NCBI GenBank assembly: GCA_964524145.1
Contig: CAZGCA010000084.1
Coordinates: 1 to 26,551, forward strand
From: CAZGCA01 sp964524145
GTDB lineage: Bacteria > Hydrogenedentota > CAZGCA01
Direction: 5' to 3'
Length of the DNA: 26,551 bases
The position numbers were made by a program, and so were the translations under genes. A model generated the notes under the pieces. The model ran no database searches, had not been told where the DNA came from, and was given only the letters and a program-made list of their open reading frames with translations. Below, piece by piece: positions 1 to 8,364 of the stretch (positions are counted from its first letter, which is position 1; every line of letters starts with the position of its first letter).

Positions 1-496
1 CATTGCCCTCTTCTGTCCAATACTATACGCTATCGTATTTACGAATACCTGTACTAAGTGCCAAGAGTAGCGGGAAATCGGGGTGTTTTTGGCGAGTTGT
101 GCTATCAGTATTACCCGGATTAGTACAGGCTTCGGGCAGAGGGTGAATTCAAATCATGAGGTGCTCTGGATGAAACCAGAATCTTCTCGTGTCGGCCTAG
201 ATTTCGATCCCCAAGGCGGCGTTGATGACGAGCTGGACGTCGAGGCGTTCACTTTACCGGCGCTCTTCGAGTCGCAGCGATATTATGTAGCGGTCGGCAA
301 CGTAACACCGGACGACTTGTGCTCTAGGAGAACGGAAGCGACACCGAAAAGCACAAAGGAAGATCAAGGCTGAAACGCTGGCGCGACGGAAAGCTCTTAC
401 TCTGGCGACAAAGAGGCCGATGATCTAGGCTCCAGCCAATGTTTGTCAACTGTTCTGAAGACGTACGGTCCAGAAACTGCCTCAGCTCCTCCTCGC
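1..496. other. Left-edge region without a confident gene
   Basis: I see no recognisable gene here. A plus-strand reading frame ends at 373; its best-placed ATG is at 170, behind a weak GAGGTG, and would give an acidic 67-residue product with no motif I know, so I do not call it. The signalling cluster ends at 497 on the minus strand, and I see no clear hairpin with a T-run beyond its stop. Bases 1-3 read CAT, a possible minus-strand start codon of a gene outside the window, which cannot be judged. Confidence 0.4.
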
Positions 497-1096
497 TCAG
501 GACGTCTCTGCGGCCTGTCGGTCAGCTGCCTCTTGTGGAGGAAAGTACTTCAGTATGAGGTCTTTAAGCGATATGCCATCGTCCTCCTCAATAACCAACG
601 CACCCGCCGATTCCCGCCTTGCACTAATCCCGGGATGCTCTTTCTCGAGCTCCGCCAGCATGCTGTCGCGCTTCCTTACCGCCTGTACAAGGCGTTTGTT
701 CTCCTTCAGCAAATCGTGCTGCATGAGCGCGTGCCGTATTTCCAGCTTAAGCTCCTCATCCTGCCATGGTTTCGTTATGAACCGGTACACTTCGCCTTCG
801 TTTATGGCGGACATTGCCACCTCCATGTCCGCATAGCCTGTCAACAGGATTCTTATCGTGTCCGGGCATCTGTCCTTAACTTCCTTGAGAAACTCGACAC
901 CTGGCATCCCTGGCATCCGCTGGTCCGAGACCACAACATCCACCGGGTGCTGCGCCATCAAGGTCAACGCATGTGCACCGGTTTCCGCGGTTAAGATTTT
1001 GTATCTCTCCTTTCTTAGGAGCCGAGAAAGCGCGTTAAGAATCCCTTCTTCGTCGTCTACGAGCATCACCACATGTTCCGCTTGTTGTTCGTTCAT
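497..1096 (-). CDS. Stand-alone receiver-domain response regulator
   Basis: This 199-residue protein is a CheY-like receiver followed by a helical tail and has no output domain. The acidic pair is in LVDDEEG, the phospho-acceptor Asp is about residue 58 (VVSDQRMPGM), the switch Thr is in LLTGYAD (about 86) and the conserved Lys is in ITKPW (about 109). A predicted coiled coil (about 115-155) and an acidic end follow. The ATG at 1096 was chosen over an upstream in-frame start because AGGAGG lies 10 nt before it. It starts 40 nt after the stop of the receiver-HD-GYP gene, so it is probably the last gene of that operon. Its receiver and first coiled coil align closely with those of its neighbour (MPGM.GVE, LLTGY.D, INEG.V.RF, KPW), which suggests duplication with loss of the HD-GYP half. 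Its output is probably by protein contact (inference). Confidence 0.9.
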   Translation of the reverse strand: MNEQQAEHVVMLVDDEEGILNALSRLLRKERYKILTAETGAHALTLMAQHPVDVVVSDQRMPGMPGVEFLKEVKDRCPDTIRILLTGYADMEVAMSAINEGEVYRFITKPWQDEELKLEIRHALMQHDLLKENKRLVQAVRKRDSMLAELEKEHPGISARRESAGALVIEEDDGISLKDLILKYFPPQEAADRQAAETS

Positions 1097-1136
1097 CTCA
1101 CACAGTCCTCCTGAACAATCTAAGCCGTCGCCCTTC

Positions 1137-2468
1137 CTACATTGCCCGGTTGTCGTGCTCGGACCTTCTTGTACGGTAGACAAACACCCCGCCAACTATG
1201 GGGTCAAATTCATGATAGTTCAGTATCTTCTCGATGTACGATTTCCGTAACGCCTCGTCCTTCGATGCGAGCAGTATCCCGCTGCTCGTGTACAGATCGC
1301 GCGCCAGGACGTGGCCTTCACGCAGTTCGTCCACCCCTATTTCCACTTCGGTCAGTTCCTCGGCCGCCGACCGTTTTTCGTCAAGAAACCTTAGAAACAC
1401 GTCCGTGATTTTCGGGTCGAGTTGAGAGCCGCGTAACCACAACATGCGATCGCGTATCTTGCGTGCCATGTCTTTCTCGAACTCGGGCAGGACCTTCCTC
1501 TTGTAACGGAGCAGATCGTAGGCGTCCGCGACAGCTATGATGCGCGCGCCGAGCGGGATTTGTTCCCCGTGTATACCGTCAGGATAGCCTTTCCCGTCAT
1601 AATGCTCGTGATGAGACCGTATGAGGTTCGACACGTCCTGAAGGCTTTCCACAACGCGAACGCTTGCCTCGCCCATGACGGGATGCTTCTTCAACCACTC
1701 ATTGTCTCTTTTCGTACGCTGTGGGGGCGGTTTCTTCAGCACTTCATCGCTTATCCCTATTTTGCCGACGTCGTGAAGCAAGGCTGCAATCTCAATGGTC
1801 CGCGCTTGTGCTTTGTCAAGACCGAGCTTCTCGGCAACACCAACAGCACTCGCCGTGATGCGTTTTGAATGGCTGCCCATGTACGAATCCTTGAGCTGAA
1901 TGAGCCCGACAAACACGCGGATCGAATCAACAAAGCTCCTGTTCAACTTCTTGTAGAGCCGTTCCAACTCATTGCTCTTCTTCTGAATCTCGGCGGTCCG
2001 CTCTTCGACCTTCTGCTCAAGGTTCTTGTTCAGTTCCTGCAGTTGGTCGTTCTGCTTGCCGATGAGCTCGTTGAGCCGACGGTTCTCCCGCGTGAGATCG
2101 AGTTCCTGCAACAACTCCCGGACCGTCAGCTTGAGCTGGGCATCGTCCCACGGTTTCATCATGAACCGATGAACCTGCCCCTCGTTTATGGATGCGATAA
2201 CGGCGTCCACGTCGCTGTACCCTGTCAGAAGCATCCGGCGCGTCTCGGGTTGCAAATCTCTGACCCGCTTGAGCACTTCGACACCCGTCATGCCGGGCAT
2301 CTTCTGGTCGGAAACGACCATGTCGACCTGTTCGGTCTCGAGTAGCTGGAGCACCTCATTACCGCTCGAGGCTTGCAGCAGCTTGTATCCTTCCCGCCGG
2401 AACAAACGATGGAGGGAACTCAGAATGTTCTCCTCGTCATCGACAAACAACACTGTGTGCTGACTCAC
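1137..2468 (-). CDS. Receiver-HD-GYP response regulator (probable cyclic-di-GMP phosphodiesterase)
   Basis: This 443-residue regulator has a receiver at residues 5-120 (DD at 10-11, phospho-Asp 54, Thr 82, Lys 105), a coiled coil at about 125-175, and an HD-GYP domain at about 185-375. The metal-ligand set is visible: His200, LLHDVGK (His232-Asp233), His262 in KKHP, HHEHYDG (His286-287), KGYPDG (GYP 294-296) and VADAYD (315-318). A 60-residue C-terminal part with a VDELREGHVLARDL segment follows. HD-GYP domains hydrolyse c-di-GMP to pGpG/GMP, so this is the likely effector of the kinases upstream. The usual TSDRPYR after the last Asp is replaced by LLRYKRK, so activity should not be taken for granted. 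The start is GTG (2468), 6 nt after the stop of the sensor kinase, with GAGGG upstream, which indicates tight co-transcription. Confidence 0.93.
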   Translation of the reverse strand: MSQHTVLFVDDEENILSSLHRLFRREGYKLLQASSGNEVLQLLETEQVDMVVSDQKMPGMTGVEVLKRVRDLQPETRRMLLTGYSDVDAVIASINEGQVHRFMMKPWDDAQLKLTVRELLQELDLTRENRRLNELIGKQNDQLQELNKNLEQKVEERTAEIQKKSNELERLYKKLNRSFVDSIRVFVGLIQLKDSYMGSHSKRITASAVGVAEKLGLDKAQARTIEIAALLHDVGKIGISDEVLKKPPPQRTKRDNEWLKKHPVMGEASVRVVESLQDVSNLIRSHHEHYDGKGYPDGIHGEQIPLGARIIAVADAYDLLRYKRKVLPEFEKDMARKIRDRMLWLRGSQLDPKITDVFLRFLDEKRSAAEELTEVEIGVDELREGHVLARDLYTSSGILLASKDEALRKSYIEKILNYHEFDPIVGGVFVYRTRRSEHDNRAM

Positions 2469-2474
2469 CAGACT

Positions 2475-4133
2475 CTAGCCCTCATTCTTCCTCGTGCCCA
2501 CACCACTCTCAAACGGCAGCCGTATTGTGAACGTCGTCCCTTTGCCTACTTCGCTCTCGGCCTCGATCGAACCGTTGTGCTTCTCCACAATCACATAAGC
2601 GATGCTCAGCCCCATACCCGTTCCCTCGCCCACCTCTTTTGTGGTGAAGAACGGCTCGAAAAGCCGGGGCATCACATCTTCAGGTATCCCCTTGCCCGTG
2701 TCCGATATCTGCACAACCACCTCGCCGTCTTTCTGAGATGTCTTGACCGCGATCTCTCCTTTGCCCTCTATCGCCTGGGCCGCGTTGACCATGATGTTCA
2801 TGAACACCTGTTCGAGCTGACCCGCATGGCACTCAATCGGGCCAACTTCACCATACTCCCGCACTACTTCCGCCTTATACTTGATCTCGTTTCGCACAAG
2901 ATTGAGCGTGTCCTCCAGCAAGGCGTTCACATCGGCCAGCGACGTGACGGCTTCGTCGATGTGGGCGAAGGATTTGAGGTCCTTGATGATCTTCGCCACA
3001 CGCTGGAGACCAGCTTTGTTCTCCATCGATATTTTCGCCATGTCGTTCATAACGAAATCAATGTCGATCTCGGCCTCGAACGCCTCTATCTCCTTGCTGA
3101 GCGCGTCCCGCTCACTGGTCTCCGATGTTCTAAGACGCCTGTACTTTCCGAGCATCTCGGTTATGTCTTTGAGGTATTCCTCCATCGTGTTGGTGTTGCT
3201 CATGACGAAACCCACCGGGTTGTTGATCTCGTGCGCCACTCCGGCGGCCAACTCGCCTATCGCCGCCAGTTTCGAGGAGTGCAGCAGTTGCTCTTCGAGC
3301 CGTTTTTTCTCCGTTACGTCGTTCGCAGCGACGACGACCGCGCTGATGGTGTCCTTCACCATCACAGGGTATGACACCAGGTCCATCACCGTCGATGGAC
3401 CAATTGATACAGCCGGCAGTTCCTGCACATCCCCGCTCGCGCGAACTGCATCCACCACCTGCGCGATCTTCTCGGTTGTCTCTGGAGGAAAGATCTCGCG
3501 GTACGGTTTCTCAAAAGACTTGTTGCGGAATTCCGGCAGCATCCGCAGGAGTTCTTCGGCGCGACGGTTCACAAGAAATACCTCGTCCGATTGACCCAAG
3601 ACAAGAAGCCCGAAGTTGGCCTCTTCGATGACGCTTGCAACACGCGTGTGCGATATCTCCAGAGCCTTCGTCTGAAACTCCAGATCTTCGGTCCGACGTT
3701 TCACCTCCAGCTCCAACTCTTCCTTGCGGTGTTTATCTGCGCGTACCAGACGCGCAAATTCCGCAGCTCGCTCGACACACGTGGCAAGCTCTTCTATGTT
3801 TATGGGTTTGGTCAGATACTGGTACACACCATGTTCGTATCCGTCACGCGCAGTCTCGAGCGTGGGATAACCCGTCAGGATGATGATCGGCAAGTCGCTG
3901 TCTAGTTCGTGTATCTTGTGGGCAAGCTCGAGGCCGTCCATCTCGGGCATGGAGATGTCGGACACAACCGAAACGAACCTTTCGGGAACGGAATCTGATA
4001 ACCTCTCGAGCGCTTCCTCCCCGTTCGCCGCGGTTGTGCAGGTGAAGCCCTCTGCGGAAAGTGCGTCAGATACGACCTCCCGCACATAGTCCTCGTCGTC
4101 GACCACTAATACGTTCTTCCCTCTGGCGTTCAT
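2475..4133 (-). CDS. Receiver-PAS-histidine kinase
   Basis: This 552-residue soluble kinase has the unusual order receiver first, kinase last. The receiver spans about 6-125 (VVDDED, phospho-Asp 59 in VSDISMPEMDG, Thr 87, Lys 109), followed by a coiled coil (about 130-165), a PAS domain (about 166-275, ending NDVTEKKRLEEQ), a HisKA-type dimerisation helix with His301 in GVAHEINNPVG, and a HATPase_c domain with the N box around Asn450, DTGKGI (478-483), FEPFFTTK and GEGTGMGLS. No membrane segment is seen, so it probably acts in the cytosol, with its receiver taking phosphate from, or being gated by, another kinase. The ATG at 4133 has GGCGGAGGA about 7 nt upstream. It overlaps by 4 nt (ATGA) the end of a short upstream frame and is followed within 6 nt by the HD-GYP regulator, its likely partner. 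Confidence 0.93.
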   Translation of the reverse strand: MNARGKNVLVVDDEDYVREVVSDALSAEGFTCTTAANGEEALERLSDSVPERFVSVVSDISMPEMDGLELAHKIHELDSDLPIIILTGYPTLETARDGYEHGVYQYLTKPINIEELATCVERAAEFARLVRADKHRKEELELEVKRRTEDLEFQTKALEISHTRVASVIEEANFGLLVLGQSDEVFLVNRRAEELLRMLPEFRNKSFEKPYREIFPPETTEKIAQVVDAVRASGDVQELPAVSIGPSTVMDLVSYPVMVKDTISAVVVAANDVTEKKRLEEQLLHSSKLAAIGELAAGVAHEINNPVGFVMSNTNTMEEYLKDITEMLGKYRRLRTSETSERDALSKEIEAFEAEIDIDFVMNDMAKISMENKAGLQRVAKIIKDLKSFAHIDEAVTSLADVNALLEDTLNLVRNEIKYKAEVVREYGEVGPIECHAGQLEQVFMNIMVNAAQAIEGKGEIAVKTSQKDGEVVVQISDTGKGIPEDVMPRLFEPFFTTKEVGEGTGMGLSIAYVIVEKHNGSIEAESEVGKGTTFTIRLPFESGVGTRKNEG

Positions 4134-4309
4134 GTGAATCCTCCGCCTTCACGTGCCGATTCGATCTTGACACGCCTACTGGCACGATCATCCATCCCTG
4201 CCTCCAGGCATCTCTTCCGGTTCCTCACGACTGTCATTATGGTAGTCGCTGCCTCCGCATCTCGTTCTTTCGTCATCGTCATAAGCGCAAGCACGGACTT
4301 GCCCGACAT
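4130..4309 (-). pseudogene. 59-codon stub, possibly the C-terminal end of a receiver domain
   Basis: An open frame from an ATG at 4309 ends in TGA at 4132-4130, overlapping the next kinase start as ATGA. The product contains RNRKRCLEAGMDD, which resembles the DRERCLEAGMDDYLSKP region near the end of hybrid-kinase receivers. The Lys-Pro that normally follows is missing, and the sequence before it is degenerate (VLALMTMTKERDAEAATT, where PIIALTA would be expected). No Shine-Dalgarno sequence precedes the ATG. I read it as the remnant of a deleted receiver or hybrid kinase. A small translated protein coupled to the downstream kinase through the ATGA overlap is the alternative. The rest of the gap (4310-4371) holds nothing I can identify. 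Confidence 0.45.
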
Positions 4310-4371
4310 GACGACATGATGAAAGACGGCAGGACCCCCTGAAAACTATCATCGTTTCTCATTCTCTCTTG

Positions 4372-6192
4372 CTAGTCCAGCGATTTCGAATTGTCAGTCT
4401 CCCGTCCCAACTTCTGGATTGCTTCGTCCTCGTCCCCCTCTGCGTCCAGTACCTCTCGTATCTTCATCGCCAACCGCTCGGGTGTGAACGGCTTCTGCAG
4501 AAAGTGCACGCCCTCCTCCAGAATGCCATGGTCTAGAATGGTCCTGTTCGTATACCCGGAGACGTATAGAACCTTGAGGGCCGGGTAAGCTGCTTCCAGG
4601 CGTTCGTACAGCTCTCTGCCGCTCCCGTCGGGCAGCACGACATCTGTTACCAGCAGATTGACTCGGTTCTTCTTGTAATCGGTGAAGACGTGTTCTGCCT
4701 CGTGTATATTGGACGCAGCCAGAACCGAATACCCCAGTTCCTGAAGAGCGCGTTCCGCAATGAGCCGCACCGTATCTTCGTCCTCGACCACCACGATGGC
4801 CTCGGTTCCTACAGGTGTGGGACCTTTCGCCTTCTTCGCAAGCAGCGTCTCTGCATCAGCCGTCACGCGGGGCAAGTACACCTTGAAGGTGGTTCCCTTG
4901 CCAAGCTCGCTGTATACCCAGATGTTGCCTCCGTGCTGTTTCACGATCCCGTACACAGTCGCGAGACCAAGTCCTGTTCCTTCCCCTATCTCCTTTGTCG
5001 TGAAGAAGGGCTCGAATATCCTATCCTGTGTCGCAGCGTCTATGCCGCAACCGGTGTCCGTGACGGCCAGCATCACGTAAGGGCCAGGCGTCACGCCCGG
5101 ACGACTCCTGGCATATTGCTCGTCGAGGGTCATGTTCTCCGTCTCAATGGTCAGTTTTCCTCCTGCCGGCATGGCATCACGTGCGTTGACTGCAAGATTC
5201 ATAACCACCTGTTCTATCTGCGTCGGATCTGCGCGGACGTTGCCAAGCTCAGGAGCGGGAACAAACTGCAGTTCGATATCCTCTCCGATAAGCCGTTGGA
5301 GCATCTTGGATATGTTTGAGACAGCTTCGTTCAGATTGAGCACAATGGGTTCGAGCGTCTGAACCCGGCTGAAGGCCAAGAGCTGGTGAGTCAAATCAGC
5401 TGCGCGGATCGCCAACTCGCCTATCTGGGTGAGGTCACGGCACATTGCAGAGTCCTTCTCCATTTGCTTGAGCAAGAACTGTGAGAGACCCATAATACCC
5501 GTGAGAATGTTGTTGAAATCATGGGCTACACCACCCGCCAGTCGGCCTATTGATTCCAACCTTGACACCTGCTGAAGCCTCTTCTCGGTACGCTTCCGCT
5601 CTGGACTGGCGCCCTCGATAAGCACCCACTTGCCGTCTCGCTCAACAACGCAGAACTCGTGGTTACTGCACACATCGATAACTTCCTCGCTCCCACATCT
5701 ATCGAGAGCATAGGTGCAACACGCCAGCAGCCGATACCTGTCAATGACAGTGTTTACTTCTTCTTCATAGTCGGCGAAACCCTTCCAGTCTGCGTTCTCA
5801 AGCCATGTTGTGTCGGCTGTTACCCGTGTCCCAGCGTAACCCTCGGCTAGAGCTCGATCACATTTCTCAGGCCAGGCGTCAAGAGCGTTCTGCAGACTAA
5901 GCTTGGCATCTTTGAGATACCATTCAGTGTGTGGGAGAATCTCTATTTGTCCCTTTTCGAGGTATCGATCAAAGTCAGGGACAGCCTTCCTCATCGCTTC
6001 CTTGACTTCTTCGCCCCTGCACTGTTCTGACGTGACGCAAATACAGAACTCGTTGTTTTCCAGTCCTGCCTTGAGATAAGGAACAAGTCTTTCGATCAGA
6101 TCCTCTTTCCGTCTGTAGAGAAGGCAGAAGTGAGTCCCCCAAGGAACCTCCCCTATAACATCGACCCCCGTTTTCCTGAGGAACTGTCCCAT
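4372..6192 (-). CDS. MEDS-domain hybrid histidine kinase with C-terminal receiver
   Basis: This 606-residue protein begins with a MEDS (DcmR-like) sensory domain, about residues 10-195, with the characteristic WGTHFCLLY near 18-26. A HisKA domain follows (phospho-His224 in GVAHDFNNIL), then HATPase_c (N box NLAVNARDAMP about 332-342, DTGCGID about 379-385, FEPFFTTKEIGEGTGLGL about 393-410) and a receiver (VVVEDED about 467-473, phospho-Asp517 in VTDVVLPDGSG, Ser545, Lys567). MEDS domains occur in regulators linked to one-carbon and methanogen/methylotroph signalling; the ligand here is unknown. No membrane helices are evident. I chose the ATG at 6192 because GGAGGA lies about 10 nt upstream. 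An in-frame ATG at 6201 almost touches that site, and starts further out (to 6324) lack one. It is the first gene of the minus-strand signalling cluster and the likely input. Confidence 0.9.
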   Translation of the reverse strand: MGQFLRKTGVDVIGEVPWGTHFCLLYRRKEDLIERLVPYLKAGLENNEFCICVTSEQCRGEEVKEAMRKAVPDFDRYLEKGQIEILPHTEWYLKDAKLSLQNALDAWPEKCDRALAEGYAGTRVTADTTWLENADWKGFADYEEEVNTVIDRYRLLACCTYALDRCGSEEVIDVCSNHEFCVVERDGKWVLIEGASPERKRTEKRLQQVSRLESIGRLAGGVAHDFNNILTGIMGLSQFLLKQMEKDSAMCRDLTQIGELAIRAADLTHQLLAFSRVQTLEPIVLNLNEAVSNISKMLQRLIGEDIELQFVPAPELGNVRADPTQIEQVVMNLAVNARDAMPAGGKLTIETENMTLDEQYARSRPGVTPGPYVMLAVTDTGCGIDAATQDRIFEPFFTTKEIGEGTGLGLATVYGIVKQHGGNIWVYSELGKGTTFKVYLPRVTADAETLLAKKAKGPTPVGTEAIVVVEDEDTVRLIAERALQELGYSVLAASNIHEAEHVFTDYKKNRVNLLVTDVVLPDGSGRELYERLEAAYPALKVLYVSGYTNRTILDHGILEEGVHFLQKPFTPERLAMKIREVLDAEGDEDEAIQKLGRETDNSKSLD

Positions 6193-6832
6193 CTTGGTCA
6201 TCTCCTCCGTCTGTACCCTGCAGGACCATGCCGTCCGGGAACCTTGCCACCCGTTGGGCCCCAAAAACGTTTCGTTCAGTAACCCGCGGGCCTTCTCCGG
6301 CCCACTATTGGAACCGAGACCCATATGGGTCGCAGCTCGCTACGGGACATGGTGCTCCACTTATTATTGTAGCTCTCAACTAAGTAGACGCGGTATCCGT
6401 CCATTTTCTTACATCTTTTTTTGCATCACACTGCCGTCTCTTCTACCCACCGCCACACACTGCATCTCTACTTTGCCATCCACGACCGGAGACACATAGC
6501 CCATATGTGCGGCTGTTGGGTATTGCGCCGGCCTCGCAACCGGCTGTGAGATAAGCTATTACAGCTCTATGCCATGAGAGCAACCGTTTCGTGAGATCCC
6601 GGCAGACCAGGAATTCCGTGGAAAGATGAAGCGCTCTTTGGCGGGCTGAGGGTTGATTGTTGTGGCGCTGATGGATAGCGCAGGCGATGGAGTGTTCGGA
6701 CGAAGTGAGTGTTCTTGAGTTATCGCTGAAGACGGACTAACTCCTTCGTTCCATGAATGAGATGCTCGAGGTATGGGGTGCGGTTCGGCTCAGTTCGGCT
6801 AGTCTAAACGAGCTGCAGTGAGAGATCGAGAG
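6193..6832. other. Intergenic region between divergent genes
   Basis: Apart from the Shine-Dalgarno of the MEDS kinase at its left edge, I find no gene or repeat with convincing features in these 640 bases. The minus-strand promoter of the signalling cluster should lie here. An AT-rich patch at about 6361-6380 contains a minus-strand TACAAT but no acceptable -35 box at 16-18 nt, so no promoter is called. Confidence 0.5.
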
Positions 6833-6861
6833 TTGACGTCAGCCGCCGGTTCGCCTATACT
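6833..6861 (+). promoter_or_regulatory. Sigma70-type promoter of the beta-propeller gene
   Basis: TTGACG at 6833-6838 and TATACT at 6856-6861 are separated by exactly 17 nt. Each differs from consensus at one position. Transcription would start near 6868, leaving an untranslated leader of about 66 nt before the gene at 6934. Confidence 0.65.
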
Positions 6862-6933
6862 TGGGAAACCCGCCTGCGGTTGTCGCGAGCAGGGGGTATG
6901 GAAGATGTTGGTTGAGATGATGTTGGAGGAAAC

Positions 6934-8286
6934 ATGATGTGTCGACGAATCGTTCATGCGGCATTGGCGCTTACCATGCTCGTGCTGCTTGGCGACGCAT
7001 GTGCGCAAGAGAACTGGCCGCAATGGCGCGGAGCAGATCAAAACGGTGTCGGCACTGCGACCAACCTGCCGGAGAGCTGGAGTGAAACCGAGAACATCGT
7101 CTGGAAGACGCCGCTGCCATCATGGAGTGGCGGCTCGCCGATCGTCTGGGACGACAAGGTCTTCGTGACGTCCCCGTCGAAGGGCAAGACGGGGCAGTCC
7201 GGTTCTCTGCTAAGCAGAGTAGGTCGTGGCGATGCCCGGAATCCCGGCGGCTCAAAGCTTCTTCTGATCTGTATCTCGAAGCGTGACGGTGCAGTCCTCT
7301 GGGAGCGCGAGCTCGATGACGGGAACAAGCTTTCCCGTAAACAGAACTCCTCGTCGCCGTCGCCGGTCACGGACGGCACCCATGTGTGGGCTGTCACGGG
7401 CACGGGTGCGGTGGTTGCGTTCGACATGGAAGGCACGGTCATCTGGAAGAGAAACCTGGAAGAAGATTACGGGACCCTTGGTTTGATGTTTGGCTATGCG
7501 TCTTCGCCGTTGTATCACGACGGGAAGCTTATCATTCAGGTGCTGCACGGGTACAGGACCGACGAGCCATCCTACATCGTAGCCTTTGACGCCCTAACGG
7601 GAGAGGAGCGTTGGCGTGAGGAGCGTGCGACGGACGCTGTCTCAGAATCTCCCGACGCCTACACAACCCCTGCCTTGCTGCGACACGGCGGGGAAACACA
7701 GATTGTTGTCTCCGGCGGAGACTATGTGACAGGCCACGATCCTGAGACGGGCAAAGAGATTTGGAGGGCGGCGGGATTGAATCCCAAGGAGCGGAACAAC
7801 TATCGCATCATCCCTTCGCCCGTCGTCGTGGACGACATGATCTACGCGCCTACTCGCAAGAAACCTCTGCTGGCATTGCGCGCGGGAGGGGTGGGAGATG
7901 TTACTTCAAGCCACCTTGTTTGGAAGTGGGACGAGTCGGGCGGGCCGGATGTCCCCACTCCCGCGTGTGACGGCGAGTATTTCTACATGGTCGATGACCG
8001 CGGATCGGTCGTCTGTCTGAACGCCAAGACAGGCGACGTTATCTGGGGACCGGAACGAACCGCGCGTGGAACCGTAAGCGCGTCACCGACCGTCGCTGAT
8101 AACAAGCTATACATCACGAATGAAGATGGGGTCACCACGGTGCTGGCAGCGGGTCCGGAGTTCAAAGTGCTGGCGACAAACGAGCTCGACGCCGGCTACA
8201 CGTTGTCATCGCTCGCAGTGTCGGGGTCCCATCTCTTCCTGCGAACCGATACGCACCTGTATTGTATTGGAAAGAAGACGGAGTAG
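6934..8286 (+). CDS. Secreted PQQ-like beta-propeller repeat protein (BamB-like fold)
   Basis: This 450-residue protein starts with a cleavable signal peptide (basic CRR, a hydrophobic stretch, likely cut after ACAQ near residue 25). The mature protein begins ENWPQWRGADQNG, the hallmark opening of the PQQ-binding-like/BamB-like propellers common in planctomycete-type genomes. Repeated blade motifs follow: GSPIVWDDKVFVTS, AVVAFDMEGTVIWKR, IVAFDALTGEERWRE, GHDPETGKEIWRA, VVCLNAKTGDVIWGP. It is a predicted periplasmic seven- or eight-blade propeller. The family includes assembly factors and quinoprotein-like proteins; no haem or calcium-site residues were identified, so enzyme activity is not claimed. 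Two adjacent ATGs (6934, 6937) follow GGAGGA (6925-6930), and the second has the better spacing. It appears monocistronic and converges on a prepilin-type gene. Confidence 0.88.
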   Translation: MMCRRIVHAALALTMLVLLGDACAQENWPQWRGADQNGVGTATNLPESWSETENIVWKTPLPSWSGGSPIVWDDKVFVTSPSKGKTGQSGSLLSRVGRGDARNPGGSKLLLICISKRDGAVLWERELDDGNKLSRKQNSSSPSPVTDGTHVWAVTGTGAVVAFDMEGTVIWKRNLEEDYGTLGLMFGYASSPLYHDGKLIIQVLHGYRTDEPSYIVAFDALTGEERWREERATDAVSESPDAYTTPALLRHGGETQIVVSGGDYVTGHDPETGKEIWRAAGLNPKERNNYRIIPSPVVVDDMIYAPTRKKPLLALRAGGVGDVTSSHLVWKWDESGGPDVPTPACDGEYFYMVDDRGSVVCLNAKTGDVIWGPERTARGTVSASPTVADNKLYITNEDGVTTVLAAGPEFKVLATNELDAGYTLSSLAVSGSHLFLRTDTHLYCIGKKTE

Positions 8287-8304
8287 CGGGGTCAGCACTT
8301 GGTT

Positions 8305-8324
8305 CCGGGCGGTCCCGGTTCTTT
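8305..8324 (+). terminator. Weak candidate intrinsic terminator
   Basis: CCGGG and CCCGG (8305-8309 and 8314-8318) form a 5-bp GC stem with a CGGT loop, followed by TTCTTT. It lies 19 nt past the stop of the beta-propeller gene, in the 78-nt gap between convergent genes. The stem is short and the T-run is interrupted. Confidence 0.3.
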
Positions 8325-8364
8325 ACTCGGCGTCCGCGCCCCGGAGAGAAGTTCCTTTCCCGCC

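Noticed and set aside
83..373. 96-codon plus-strand frame at the left edge
   Set aside because: No family similarity that I recognise, a weak ribosome site only at the inner ATG, and no operon context.
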